Below are positions 1-10,930 of a stretch of DNA of 64,000 nt, piece after piece. Source of the stretch: Tubiluchus corallicola (Eukaryota > Priapulida > Priapulimorpha > Priapulimorphida > Tubiluchidae); assembly GCA_030141605.1 (NCBI GenBank), contig JAQGDQ010000023.1, forward strand, positions 124,001 to 188,000. The letters run 5' to 3'. Under the pieces are notes generated by a model, which saw nothing but the letters and a program-made list of their open reading frames with translations, did not search any database and was not told the DNA's origin. The stretch's first letter is position 1, and each line of letters begins with the position of its first letter. Position numbers and translations under genes: made by a program.

Positions 1-890
1 ATTAGTAATTAGTTTCATGCACTGCTTCTCTTTGGCACATCTAAGCAGCAACATTACTTTGAACTAGAATTTATTGCTTTAGCGCTGTAGCTGTTAACGA
101 GAGCTTGTTAGAGGTTTATTTGAGCAAGAAATGTTTTACCGGTCTGTACAGTAACTTACACTGTTAATATCCGACTTCAAACGTTTCTGTGGCTTACTGT
201 TTTAACAAAGAAACAGCGCAGTTAACATCGTCAACATATGAAGTCCGTTTTTGTGATCATTGCTAATTAATAGCCACAACAAAAAGTGTTTAAACTAGAA
301 AGGACGTTTTGCAATAAAGCAGGTCATAAAGTGACTCAAGGTGTTCAACTGTTCTTCAGACTACATACACTGCAATATATGCAATACATAAAATTTAAGT
401 ATAGATACAAATGTAGTATTTAACCTGCCTCGTAGGCAGTGTTAGTATGAGGTAAGTTTCTCCAACAACAACAGTTGCCACATTTTTATCGCATAATTAT
501 TATCGGTGAAAGTGGTCTTTTGCAAATGGAAAATTGCCAAATGTTACACTTAAAATTGCTTTACTTACCTTTTGTTTAGTACAATTATAATTTTGTTTGG
601 TCACACTAATTCATCTGCTGTTGTCTCCAATCAAAGTGTTTATAAACATTATATTAGTCAATACATTTATACTGTTTGTCAATAGCTGGCACAAGCAGTC
701 AGATACTGGCATTCAGAACTGTGTCTAAAAGAGCGCAGACATCAACATTACAATTATTGCCCGAATTTTCCATTTTCTATTTTCAGTGTGAATTATGTAA
801 ACGAATTGGACATCAATTGTATACTGGATACCTGTTTAGGTATAGATAACTGAGAACAGACTAATGGTTAAAACATGTATTAAATGAATT
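1..890. other. Intergenic DNA, no feature recognised
   Basis: AT-rich sequence with no long open frame, no recognisable protein similarity and no clear repeat. The only structure near it is the retroelement-like 3-prime end that begins close to 895. Confidence 0.5.
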
Positions 891-894
891 GTTT

Positions 895-1053
895 TATTAC
901 AGTAATTGTAGTGTTTTTATTATTTTAACGATTGTAGCTTTAGATGTTCTTTGTATAATAATCTTTGTAAATGCATTTGTAACTAATTGTGTGTGTATTT
1001 CCTTGTATAATTTATGACCTAGCTGTCGAAATAAAAAATAATCTAATCTAATG
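895..1053 (+). repeat. Retroelement 3-prime end, copy A (AATCT tail)
   Basis: About 155 bp that match 11951-12094 along their length, with the shared block TAATTTATGACCTAGCTGT followed by AATAAA-like sequence and a short (AATCT)n tail. A conserved 3-prime segment ending in a short tandem tail is typical of CR1/L2-type non-LTR elements or the SINEs that borrow their tails. No coding part is attached here. Family assignment is inference; the repeat itself is seen directly. Confidence 0.6.
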
Positions 1054-1246
1054 CACTGGTTTAATAAGTTTAAAATTTGGTTCGCTTCCTTGCAACTTTG
1101 CGTTTTCTCACCTTTGTTATATTTTACCTATGACAGCCAGGGCCGGATTTATCTATTTGCGGGCTCTAGGTCAAACTCATGAGTGGGCTCCTAAATTTAA
1201 AGAAATGTTGACATTTTTGTGGTTTCAGTGTCCAATATAATTATTA

Positions 1247-1302
1247 TATACATACATACATACATACATACACGCGCGCGCGCGCGCACGCACGCACGCC
1301 CG
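1247..1302. repeat. Compound microsatellite (CATA)n-(GC)n-(GCAC)n
   Basis: Runs of CATA, then alternating C/G, then ACGC units. The alternating purine-pyrimidine stretch could adopt Z-DNA. The short frame across it is an artefact of the repeat. Confidence 0.9.
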
Positions 1303-1654
1303 CTTCATCTGTTCGACAAGAACAAAGTAATTAATAACAAAACAATACAGACAGAGTGTAAGTTTCGATTTCGTCAGGAAACCTCAGTTAAACGTCTCTA
1401 AAAGCAAATGAATCATCTAGGGTAATCGCCTTAGCAATGCTAGTATTAACCATAACCCGCAATAACCGAATACACAACGCCTCCTTACATTACATTGCAA
1501 TACTTAAAAGAAAACCGGACCCAATTTTAAACCATAGCTCAAAACAATCTATCCTATGAAATACTGAAACAAAACATACTGTTTTTTCAAGAATGATTTA
1601 TGTGAGATTTATTACCACAAAAACGTAATTTTGCATTCGTGCGGCTAGTTCTTT

Positions 1655-1862
1655 ACTTATATTCATTTCATATCGGAATTGCCATTTTTTGTGTATCACT
1701 CTGACTATTGTTTAGTAGCACTGTACTTTAATTTTCGCTTTGCAAACACGTGCAAAGCGCTCGTAGAATATTCGTGCTGTTAAACATTATGTTCAGTTGT
1801 GATGTCATCATTCGATTGAGCTCCACGGTCGTTAATGAAGTTCTTAACCCATAATTTAATTA
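1655..1862 (+). repeat. Interspersed repeat of unknown class, copy 1
   Basis: This stretch aligns with 36860-37072 in the same orientation. Shared landmarks are the block around GTA(G/C)T..CTGTACTT, a GTGATGTCATCA block and the AATTTAAT-like end, with an estimated quarter of positions differing. No terminal repeats or coding frame are visible, so the class is unknown. Confidence 0.55.
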
Positions 1863-2109
1863 TCGGACGTTTTGCCATTATATTAGGCTGTACAATGTAC
1901 ACTTTTACTATCCTTCAAAACGGGGTAGGATATGAAAAATCATCCTGTTTTCCTTTAACCTGATGATAATACTTTTGGCTTGTCATCTGCATTATTTTAG
2001 GACATTAACAAATAATAAGTGCACGTATAAGTTTTCCCATATAACCTTAGGCCGGTTTTCAGTTCTCAAATGGTAAATATTACTTGTCTGGCTGGTCCAA
2101 GATATCAAG

Positions 2110-2345
2110 GCACAGAAAACAAAAGAAACGAAACATGAAATGGGGAAGAAACTGTGTGAAGAACGGAGAGAAGAAAAACAAAAATAAGCGTACAAAATTA
2201 ACTTAAAATGTAGAAAAAATAAATAACACAGAGAGACAGAAGAAACGAAAGAAGAAATGTAGAAGAAATAAAATAAAGACAGATCAAAGAATGGACGAAC
2301 GGACGCCATAAAAAAGCTAGAAGGTGAACAACAAAAGGAAACAAA
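2110..2345 (+). repeat. Polypurine-rich tract
   Basis: Long A/G-rich stretch (GAAGAA-, AAGAAA- and GAGA-like words). The open frames on the opposite strand are only the S/F/L-rich translation of this bias, so I do not call a gene. Confidence 0.6.
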
Positions 2346-2956
2346 GAAATAAACTCTAAAATTTTAATAAAGTGCATAGTTTTATCAGTTTATGAAATTA
2401 TACAGTTTACTTAATGTAGGTGATGTGGGCAAAACAATTTAACAGCGAAAAACAGCAAAATAAATCATAGAAAAAAATAAAAAGCAGTAAGCAAAATAAG
2501 AAAGTTTTCAAAAACTGATAATAAAGCAGACATATGAACAAGTCAAAGTGAATTATTGGCACTTTGTCAAATTCAAATTGATCATTTGGATCACAGAGGT
2601 CAAATATGATTTGAACTGGGGGCATATAGAAGAGAAAGAGAACACAAGAAAATGAACAAGCATCAGAAAGTAAAAGAAATGCAGACTGCTACTAACAAAT
2701 TGCAGTAGTACATGCGTGTTATGTAACGCACATAATACATCATATATGTGTGTTAGCCTATATTAATATGCAGTTATGAGACCAGGTGCACTATCATTAT
2801 ACCTAGCATACAATTATTGAGTCTTACAATCCAGAGAACCTTTAACCTAATATGAAGATGGAATTAGTAGAAATTATATGCACCTGCTAAGTAATGATCA
2901 GATTAGGTATGCACGTAAGGTGTTATTTTATCATATATACGAGCACAGATAAACAA

Positions 2957-3104
2957 ATTACGTTTAAACAAACTACAATGCAAATAAATTTCATAAAAAT
3001 GAGAAAAAAATCTGTTGTTTTTGAAATACTATTACGTTTAAACAAACTACAATGCAAATAAATTTCATAAATATGAGAAAAAAATCTGTTGTTTTTGAAA
3101 TACT
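2957..3104. repeat. Tandem duplication, 2 x 74 bp
   Basis: Units 2957-3030 and 3031-3104 differ at about one base (CATAAAAATG versus CATAAATATG). It lies just beyond the 3-prime end of the small split gene on the minus strand and is a recent local duplication. Confidence 0.9.
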
Positions 3105-3126
3105 ATTGGAAGGAATAACAGATTTT

Positions 3127-3132
3127 TTTAAT
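3127..3132 (-). promoter_or_regulatory. Possible poly(A) signal ATTAAA
   Basis: Minus-strand ATTAAA 33 nt past the stop codon of the terminal exon at 3165-3258. A canonical AATAAA is not present close by. Six-base motifs are common in AT-rich DNA, so this is only compatible with a 3-prime end here. Confidence 0.3.
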
Positions 3133-3164
3133 GATTTGTACATCAGACATTTGACTCAAGAAAC

Positions 3165-3258
3165 TCACTGTATGGTGCTATACGAATCGTCTAAACTGGA
3201 AAGTAAATTCCGCAGCTGATTAATTTCTTGTCTTCGTTGTGATACACGTTCCAGTAAC
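3165..3258 (-). CDS. Small secreted peptide precursor, terminal coding exon
   Basis: Preceded on the minus strand by a pyrimidine-rich acceptor (TTTTTGCAG). Its phase, one leading G, exactly completes the split codon AG|G left by the exon ending at 7097. It encodes the last 31 residues of a 59-residue protein, starting RLLERVSQRRQEINQLRNLL and ending in ..STIQ then TGA. The segment is Leu/Ile-rich with heptad-like spacing and is predicted by eye to form an amphipathic helix. An Arg-Arg pair followed by Gln-Glu resembles a prohormone convertase site that would expose an N-terminal Gln, but no amidation Gly follows. I recognise no family. The matching splice phase and the clean stop are the main support. 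Confidence 0.6.
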
Positions 3259-3404
3259 CTGCAAAAAGATAAATTCTACGAATTATAATAATGATTACAA
3301 TTTACAATTAAGAAATCAGCCGCAATAGAGAACAAAACACCTACAAGCAGTTATAGGAGTGAAAGCGAAAGGAGCTATAATAGTAACAACGACGATATCT
3401 GGGC

Positions 3405-3506
3405 AACAGCAGCAGCAGCAACAACAGTGACAGCAACAGCAACAGTAGTAGCAACAGCAGCAGCTGTAGCTACAGCGATAGCAAAAGCAGTAACAGCAAC
3501 AGCAAT

Positions 3507-3545
<39 letters not shown>

Positions 3546-3780
3546 AACGACAACAACAGTGCAAACAGCAACAGCATCAACAGCAAGAACAACAATGACA
3601 ACGACGACGACGACGACGATAACAACGACAGCAGTAACAGCGACAGCAACAACGACGACGACAACAACAACAACAATAACAACAACAACAACAACAACGG
3701 CAGCAGTAGCAGCGACAGCAACAACCACAACAACAGCACCACCACCAACAACAAAAACAGCATGGAGGAGGAGAAGGAAA
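3405..3780. repeat. Complex trinucleotide repeat (CAA/CAG/GAC)n
   Basis: About 375 bp of CAA, CAG, CGA and ACA triplets interrupted by variants. All three frames on either strand stay open (Thr-, Ala-, Val-, Leu- or Cys-rich), as expected from the triplet period. It lies in the intron of the small split gene. No gene is called. Confidence 0.9.
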
Positions 3781-4249
3781 CGAAAGAGGAGGGCAAACAG
3801 AAGCAGGAGGACGCCGACAACAACGAACAAAACCGCAGGAGTAGGCCTATATTGCACAATGCGCTTCACTGAGTTGATTTTACTTTCAATTCAATCAATT
3901 TATTCCGCATAATAAACAAATACTTATGCATCACAAGTACATTCATAAATCTAATTTTCGTTAATGATTCCAAAATTAAAATACAGTCCGTAAGTTCTGC
4001 GCTAGAGACCTAAGAAGGAAGCTTATGTTAGGCCACTAGAATTAGTAGTGAGAAAAAAATTAACAACATATTATTACTATTAGTGTGAGTTACAGTAGGC
4101 GTTAATAGTATTTCATAATTGCAATGTAAACTGATGCACGCTGATGTACACATATACATACAAATACGTATAATATATATATACAGATGGGATCTAATAA
4201 CTATATTATTATCCTGGAGGGCAAGTTGTTGAAAATGAAAAACAAAAAC

Positions 4250-5355
4250 AAAGTCATAATTGTCATAATTGAGTGATCAGTTATATGTTCCAAGTAAGTG
4301 TGATTTATATTATTTTTTAAACATGGACAGTGAACAGGCATTTTTTAAAACTTTAGCAATTGAGTTTCATATGTAAGGGCCATTGTTGTAAGGGCCATTG
4401 TATTTAATAGAAAATTTTCTAACATTTGTGTTGCACTGTATGTAGTGATAATTAGTGACTTAAAAGTCTTTATCGTGTATTATAATTATGCATTTCAGCA
4501 TTCAAGCAAAAATAATCAGTAAATAAGAGTGTCAATAATTTATGAGTGAATTTGTACAAGAAAATGGCGGCTTGGAACTTGTTAATGTCTTACATGTTTA
4601 GCAAGTTTAGTCTGTGAAATATTGGTGACGTGTGGTCCTGATAACTGGCAAATGTTACAGCTCGCACTATTTTCTTCTGAATATTTTGATGTACTGGTGT
4701 ATGTGCTCCCCCAAACAATGTTTGAATTATTAAGATATGGTAAAAAAGAGAATTAGATAATAATACAAGTACTGACTTAGGCAATATGTATCTATATAAT
4801 ACGTATGGTTTTGGAGATCTTACTTTCGATAAATTTAAGGTGTTGTTGCCGAGTTAGGTGTTCTTCTATAATAATACGTATGAACTTAATCTGTTTTACT
4901 TTATTTATTGGGACTTCATGGGTTTTTACTATAAGATTCCTACATATTCTTTCATTTTTGCTTGTGAATGCAATAAATTTGGTTTTTCAATATTGCTTGA
5001 CAACTTATTTGCGTTGAACCTTGTGGAGCGGAATACAAGTCCTTGGTTGATAGTATTTACAATTGAGCCGTAGTTTGAGTGACTATAGAATACATTGGTA
5101 TCATCAGCAAATAAACTGAAGTCTGGCAGAGTGGAAACATAACGGAGATCATTAAGATAAAGAGGAAAAAACAATGGACCTAAAATTGAGCCTTGCGAGA
5201 CACCATAATTGATTTGCTTCGAAGAAGAAAATATGCTGTCTATTACTACTGATAGCTTTCTGTTATCTAAACAAAAAGTAAACCACTGTAAAGGCAGACC
5301 TCTGACACCATAGTTGCTTAATTTAACTAAGAGTATTAAGAATTATGATGTTTCA
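4250..5355 (-). mobile_element. CR1-like non-LTR retrotransposon relic (RT to C-terminus)
   Basis: Reading on the minus strand from 5355, broken frames give NYGVRGLPLQWF, then the RT core INYGVSQGSILGPLF, then FADDTNVFYSHSN (catalytic Y/FADD) within 4929-5174. The C-terminal part follows at 4590-4784 (QKKIVRAVTFASYQDHTSPIF), and the element tail continues to about 4265 with RKFSIKYNGP. Order and spacing fit the 3-prime half of a CR1-group ORF2. Several stops and frame changes show it is dead. A 15-bp duplication (TAAGGGCCATTGT) lies inside it. It sits in the intron of the small peptide gene on the same strand. Confidence 0.85.
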
Positions 5356-5399
5356 CGCAACTAACTTAGCGTTAAATACTAGAATAACTGCCTCATTCA

Positions 5400-6740
5400 A
5401 ACTTTTATATAATATAATAATAATAATTAGAAAAACAAAGCGATTATATTAAAAGCAAGCTCGATTGCAAGGCTGATAACAGAAATAAGAAACAATCAGG
5501 GCCAAAATTTTAGGAAAATTTTAGGCCACAAACCAAGTCTGGTTGTTCGAATAACTTGAACTTTCTATGCAAAATTTACTCTTTCATTTACAGCATTACT
5601 ACGTCGCATTACATTACTAATTCTTAAGTCGCGTAAAGCTGCAAATTTGCAATTTAGCAGCGCGGGATTAGTTTATACATGTGTGCAAATTCAATTTTTC
5701 TAATGTATCTTAAATCACGTTACTTGTGCTCTAGATGCAAACTGGAGAAGAGATTACTTCCGTTTTCTCACTACGTAATTGGCCTATACCTGTGAATTTG
5801 CGCAGTGTTTCCGACGAGTAATAATTGAGATTAAGCCTACCTTAATTTAAACAAGCTTGAATGAACTCAGATCCAATCCGCGAACATGCTAGTCTTTTTC
5901 ATTTGATTATACTTTGTCTAATGTGGCTTTCTCATGTCAAAAGCTGTGCTTATATTTTTTAAGTGTGACTACCCGGATATACGGTGCCTGGTCCAGTGCG
6001 ATTTGCTCATATGTGATTGTTGACTGAAAAGCTTTCCCAATTTTCACACTTTGGCTTTTAAACAATCGCAGCTTTTTTAACCATACCATTGTTTGAGCTC
6101 GATTTACGATTATAGTTTGAGAGTTGATGAAAACACATCTTTCAAGTAGAATGTTTATGGTAAAGTGAGCTAATGCCAGACATAAGCTAATGTCGGACAA
6201 TGAGTTTTACGTTTTTCTAAAACCCATTAAATTACCCGGACGTTGTCTTTTCCTTTCATTGTTGATACTGCCGCATCACATTTTTAGCCTGGAATATTCA
6301 CCATTGTCTAGTAGTTCGTTCTTCTGGTAGGCGTATGGTCGTGAACATACAAGCTAGTTCAGTGAGTGCGTTTATCTCTAATTGTATTAACTTTTTTGAT
6401 TTCCTGATGAACAGACATAGCGCATTAATTATTCACAGCAGTCTCTTCAGAAATGGTTTATTTTGGAAGTTACTTCTTCCCAGATGCATTCATGCCTCAC
6501 TTTGTAAAACACCATGTTTATTTAGCTATTATACAACTCACTGAAGCAGAGTCCGACTTCTCGCCGGAATTAATTGTTTGTGTAGGTAAATAACGTTGAT
6601 TTTTTTTGGCTACTTGCTCGACATTAGCCCATTTTACTCTATAACAAAAATGTTTGATTGGCCACGCACTGTGGTTTTGTCTTTTGGCTAAGTATGAGTG
6701 AATTGACAAACCCTCGTAGCCCATCATTTTGACTGCCAAT
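5400..6740. other. Intronic/intergenic DNA, nothing recognised
   Basis: No protein similarity, RNA gene or clear repeat is visible. Short open frames here show no codon structure. Confidence 0.4.
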
Positions 6741-6745
6741 CAATT

Positions 6746-6832
6746 TCTTTTATTTGATTTTTTTTATTTTATTTTATTTCATTTCATTTCATTTTATTTC
6801 ATTTTATTTTATTTTATTTATTTTATATTTTC
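6746..6832. repeat. Pentanucleotide repeat (ATTTT/ATTTC)n
   Basis: About 85 bp of ATTTT and ATTTC units. It lies immediately downstream of the donor-side intron sequence of the small split gene. Confidence 0.9.
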
Positions 6833-7096
6833 CTTGCTATGCCTAAAATGTAAAAATCATTACTCTTAGCGCAACTTACATTGTTAAAGCACTCATTTAA
6901 ACAGTCCGCTTAACTATTATAACGACTCAGTGTAAACATACAAATATAGATTAAAAGCCAAAAACTATGTCAACTCTGATAACAAGATAGGCCTTTTGGT
7001 CTCGTTTTAATAATATCCAAGATTATTTGATCAATTATATGATTATCTGCCACCCAAGTAACTCTGAAGGTTCTAAGCATCTGACAGAAAACGTAC

Positions 7097-7182
7097 CTTT
7101 CTAAATCACCTGTATTTTCAGCATTCGTTGCAAGAACAATAGAAAAAAATATTGCAAATACCAAAACCCCGAGTCCTTGCAT
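7097..7182 (-). CDS. Small secreted peptide precursor, signal-peptide exon
   Basis: The exon begins at 7186 after the acceptor CTTTTTTCAG, has ATG at 7182, and ends at 7097 before the donor AG|GTACGT. Its 28 codons start MQGLGVLVFAIFFSIVLA and continue TNAENTGDLE, a textbook signal peptide with likely cleavage after TNA. The 3-prime end leaves two bases (AG) that pair in phase with the acceptor at 3259; the intron would be 3,838 bp and contains a CR1-like relic and a trinucleotide repeat. The acceptor upstream of the ATG implies at least one further 5-prime UTR exon. Unspliced reading into the intron gives a 70-residue frame, which I consider the wrong product. Extra exons inside the intron cannot be excluded. 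Confidence 0.6.
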
Positions 7183-7445
7183 GTTCCTGAAAAAAGCAAA
7201 AAGAAATTACTTAATATAACAGTAAGCACTGCGACTAAACATTCACACAATTAATTGTAAACAAAACTTTATTTTTTACGTTACTTCCTGCAAGCATCTA
7301 TACTGGGCACAAATGTTAACTTTGTTTTACACGCACAAGCCTCGTTAATAGCACAGAGAACACGTTTCAATTAAAATATTCCACACCCAAAAGTATTTAA
7401 ACTCTTGTAACTCTAGTAGCAACTATGTACGTATTTACTTATTTA

Positions 7446-7490
7446 ACGCTATGTTACGTAGCTAGGCTAGCGTAGCTATGCTACGTATAA
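7446..7490. repeat. Imperfect palindrome
   Basis: TACGTAGCTAGGCTAGCG followed by TAGCTATGCTACGTA forms a near-continuous hairpin of TACGTAGC/GCTACGTA words. The function is unknown; it may be the remnant of a foldback element. Confidence 0.5.
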
Positions 7491-7839
7491 ATATTACTTT
7501 TAATTATAACCTATATATAAGAAGTATATTGAACTTGTCGTTAGTGACTCTGTATGATTAGAAAAACAACCACAGAAATATTGTTTTTATGACGCTTTTG
7601 GTAATGTGGTTTTATGATAATGCGCTGTAATATTGTTATTAAATAAGTGAACTATAAATAATCCTTGATATTATGAAAACACAGTACTACCACGAGTATT
7701 TGCTGAACTACCAACTATGAACTCAAAAATGAAGGTTAAAAATGATCTTTATCCCAAAAGAAGAAACGTCACCTTCTAGTATATACTTTTAACTATCTCC
7801 TCTTACTTAACCTCAAACTAATTTATTGATAACGATCTG

Positions 7840-8815
7840 TTATAGACAAAGAGCAGAAGGGTTTCATTAAGGATCGTAACACAAACTGATTTTTAGTAAA
7901 GCTGGTTTCTTTAATACAAGACAAGCTGCTAGTAGACGAAAAGCCCAGTTTGCTATCTGATGTGATTTTCAATGGACATTAGATAGCATTTGATTAGATG
8001 GTCTGCTAAACAAACTGTATCATGTTAATGTCAAAGGCAACATTTATATTAGGAGTAATTAAAATTTTCTTATATAGTAGACAAGTAAATGTTATATTAA
8101 ATAATTATAGTTCAGAAGCATATAATTGTAAAATTGATCTACCCCAGGGCTCAGTGCTTTGTCTCCTAATATGTTTCAAGAAATTAATAAAGTTTAAAGT
8201 ACACACAGCCTCAAATATGCCGATGAGTATCGAAAATAAACGAAATGGAAGCAGTTTACTGTGGCCAGAAATTCTGTGATAAACTCCACAAATGATGTTT
8301 CAAAAGGAGATTGTTGCGAAATAGTAACACAGGAAATTCCAGTTAATTTAACGAATCTTGCGCATTGACAACAGTGACATTAAGCATGTTCGGGACAACC
8401 GAGTTTTAGGTGTAATCATTGATAATAGGCTAAATTTTGACAGACAGGTTAAAAATGCCAGGAAAAAAAGCCTAGAACAGATGGTCCCAAATAAAATGAG
8501 AGAACATTTTATATAAAGATTTTAGATTAAATACTATTTTTGCGTTGATTAAGATGACAGTTTTGCCTACAGTTTTGTACGGATTGCAGGTAAACACAGC
8601 TACGTTGATGACTTGCTATATAATGTGACAAAACAAGTTTTGACACCTATCACCAGATAAACGAGGCTTAGTTTGTGCCCTACCACCTTTCGAAATAATG
8701 TGCAAAATAGCAACAGCAAAGTTCGTTTTAAAAAGTTTGCCTCTGGCAGAGAAGGATTTAGTTAAGCAACGCTTCATTTATGTGCATAAGAATGCCAACA
8801 AAGGACATAGACACT
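7840..8815 (+). mobile_element. Non-LTR retrotransposon relic (RT domain)
   Basis: Fragments in shifting frames follow RT order. First comes QKGFIKDRNTN, then a degraded DF..TLDSI, then LYSRQVNVILNNYSSEAYN with LPQGSVLC (the RT motif before the catalytic site). After that come VLGVIIDNRLNFDRQVKNA, TVLPTVLYGLQ, and SLPLAEKDLVKQRFIYVHK. This is the layout of a CR1/Jockey-like ORF2. Many stops and frameshifts show it is a pseudogene. It lies between the promoter-like cluster at 9074-9169 and the signal-peptide exon, so it would be intronic in the small peptide gene, in antisense orientation. Confidence 0.75.
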
Positions 8816-9073
8816 AAAATAACATCTGCAGTAACCAATGAATCTTTAAAAATTAGTAAAATTTTCATGTACGTGACATAGATCTAACTGCAATTTCTAA
8901 AAGTAATTAAATATTCTAAGCTGATATTGATAGATTTATTGTGTGATTATGAGCGAAGAGATATCAAAATCGCTACAAAGTGGTGTCCCATATTGTTGTA
9001 GAGAATGCACATTTGTGCCCGTTAAAACTATCAGAGATTGCGAACATACAAAAATGAGAAAGATTGGCATTTA

Positions 9074-9169
9074 CTTTATTTATGAGGGGAGGGGATACTT
9101 CAAGGGTTTTAGGTTCTGTTGATTGTAACTTGTGCGAATGACGTCATTTGCATCTTGCGTGTTTATTGG
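9074..9169 (-). promoter_or_regulatory. Promoter-like cluster: CCAAT, octamer, CRE, GC box, TATA-like
   Basis: On the minus strand, in order: a CCAAT box (reverse complement at 9165-9169), the POU octamer ATGCAAAT (9146-9153), a perfect palindromic CRE TGACGTCA (9139-9146, sharing one base), CCCCTCCCC (9086-9094) and the TATA-like CATAAATAAAG (9074-9084). All sites are seen directly. Spacing fits a class II promoter with a start near 9040-9055 reading toward the signal-peptide exon at 7186. That it drives the small peptide gene is inference; no 5-prime UTR exon or donor was identified between them. Confidence 0.45.
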
Positions 9170-9170
9170 T

Positions 9171-10930
9171 CAATTCAAATAAATGAAGTGCTTTCAGAAA
9201 TGCTTTTCCTCGCGTGTTAGATATGCTATTGTACGGCGAGACACAAAAAGCGTTTTCCATTTTAGTTCAAGATGAATTTTTAATAGATTTGCGTTAAATT
9301 AGGCGTAAAGTACTTTTAATCAATTAACGTAAAGTAGTCAATTATAAATAAATGTGGTTTGTAATATTTTTTGAATGATTTGAAGCAGTTGTTTATTGTA
9401 AGTTTTCAGTTAGTTTGCTACTTAAGTTACGTGCATATAGTTGCTATCTTTCGTTAAGATTATTTGTGTGTAATATAGGCTTGGTAATTGAATTGCTGTG
9501 CAAAAAGAGAGGGTTTACTTGTATATATGGAAAATTAAGTATACGTACATACCACGTAAAATAAATTTAGACTTATAACAATAGTAATGGTGATGACGAT
9601 GATGATATATGTTTGTAAAGCTCTCAACTAAGATTTATGTATGAAAGATAAGAACATATTTTCCCGTTCCATCCTGTTTTTACCTGGCCCTTCTGATTTT
9701 CAACCACCTGCTCTTTGTTCGTACAAGCAAATGCGCTATCAGTTTAACCTAACTGCTACTCATCAGCTAAATTTACCCTCTTAACGAAATGAGTATTACG
9801 AGTAAGTCAATTCGCAACAGGAAATCCTTCAAAGAGGTCATATCCGATAACGAAATTGTTTCAGTTTACGAGGTTTCAAATATTTATCCAAAGTATTATT
9901 ATCTTATCTGAAGCCATTTGGTATAACGACTTGCATCAGATGCTCACAAGCTGGCATGTAGTCGAACAAACGTACTGAAATTGCTAATATATTGTTTGGA
10001 GGTACATTTAAAATTAAAATAAGCATACACAGGAATGTGTAGTATAACATTTTGCTATAATAAATGGGTAGTACTCGTAGTAGCTTTAAAGTACAAGATA
10101 AGAGAATTGTAAAAGACTTCGAATTTATATTCTTTACACACATTCAGGGCAAGTGGTAAAATGGAACGGTGTCTGTTAATGTTGTTTATGAAACGGTTGT
10201 ACTTTTCAGGGAAAGAATCGTTTATTAAAGAATTCCTCAACCAAGAAGCCCGAGATAAAATTGATTTATAATTAGCTGTTTTTGGTGTCTGGTATCTTAC
10301 GAATAGGTGATGTATCTTATTATTGTTTTCGAGCTCTTACAAGCAAAATTCGAGACTGTACACCAAAATGAAAAATAATTCTAACATTAAATTGCAACAT
10401 TTGCAATTAATTTAATGTTACTTACAAAATGACTTACAATAAGTGTTTTATAAAACTATTCTCACTTCAGTTTAACTGCATTGCTAGATAAATGTTTAGG
10501 TTACGATATCCCTTACTATGATGTCATAGTTAGACTCTCAGCTTATTCTCTATTTGTTAGGCTACAAAATTCACAAGACTTCTATGTGAAACGCATTTTG
10601 AACTCAGATATCTATTTTCAGTATGAAGTATTTAAAAGCATTTGAAAAAACTACATATTTGATATTCATTTAGGCGTTTAGCTATAGGCAACTGAAAGTA
10701 GGCCGCAGGTTTAAAATGAAGGTAAAATGATAGACGTTCACTGAATGAATTGTTTTATATCTGTAACTATAATTATTAACATCATTTTATTTCGAATATA
10801 CTTTACAAAAGTAATTCATAATAAAAAGGCTAGCAGTCAAGATTATTTACACGATTAGTAATAAAAACAACATATCGATAGTAAAAAGAATTAATGGGCC
10901 TAGTATTTCTGAAAAAATATATAAGCAGTA
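9171..10930. other. Intergenic DNA with one unrecognised open stretch
   Basis: Mostly featureless AT-rich DNA. Minus-strand frames at 9904-10240 read in a protein-like way (for example RASWLRNSLINDSFPEKYN) but I recognise no family. The stretch may be another retroelement remnant. A short hairpin occurs at 10382-10422. Confidence 0.35.

Noticed and set aside
3316-3912. Cys-, Val-, Thr- and Leu-rich proteins from the trinucleotide region
   Set aside because: Low-complexity triplet repeat that leaves several frames open on both strands.
9904-10240. Protein-coding exon on the minus strand
   Set aside because: Sequence looks protein-like in places, but there are no splice sites, start or recognisable family to support a call.
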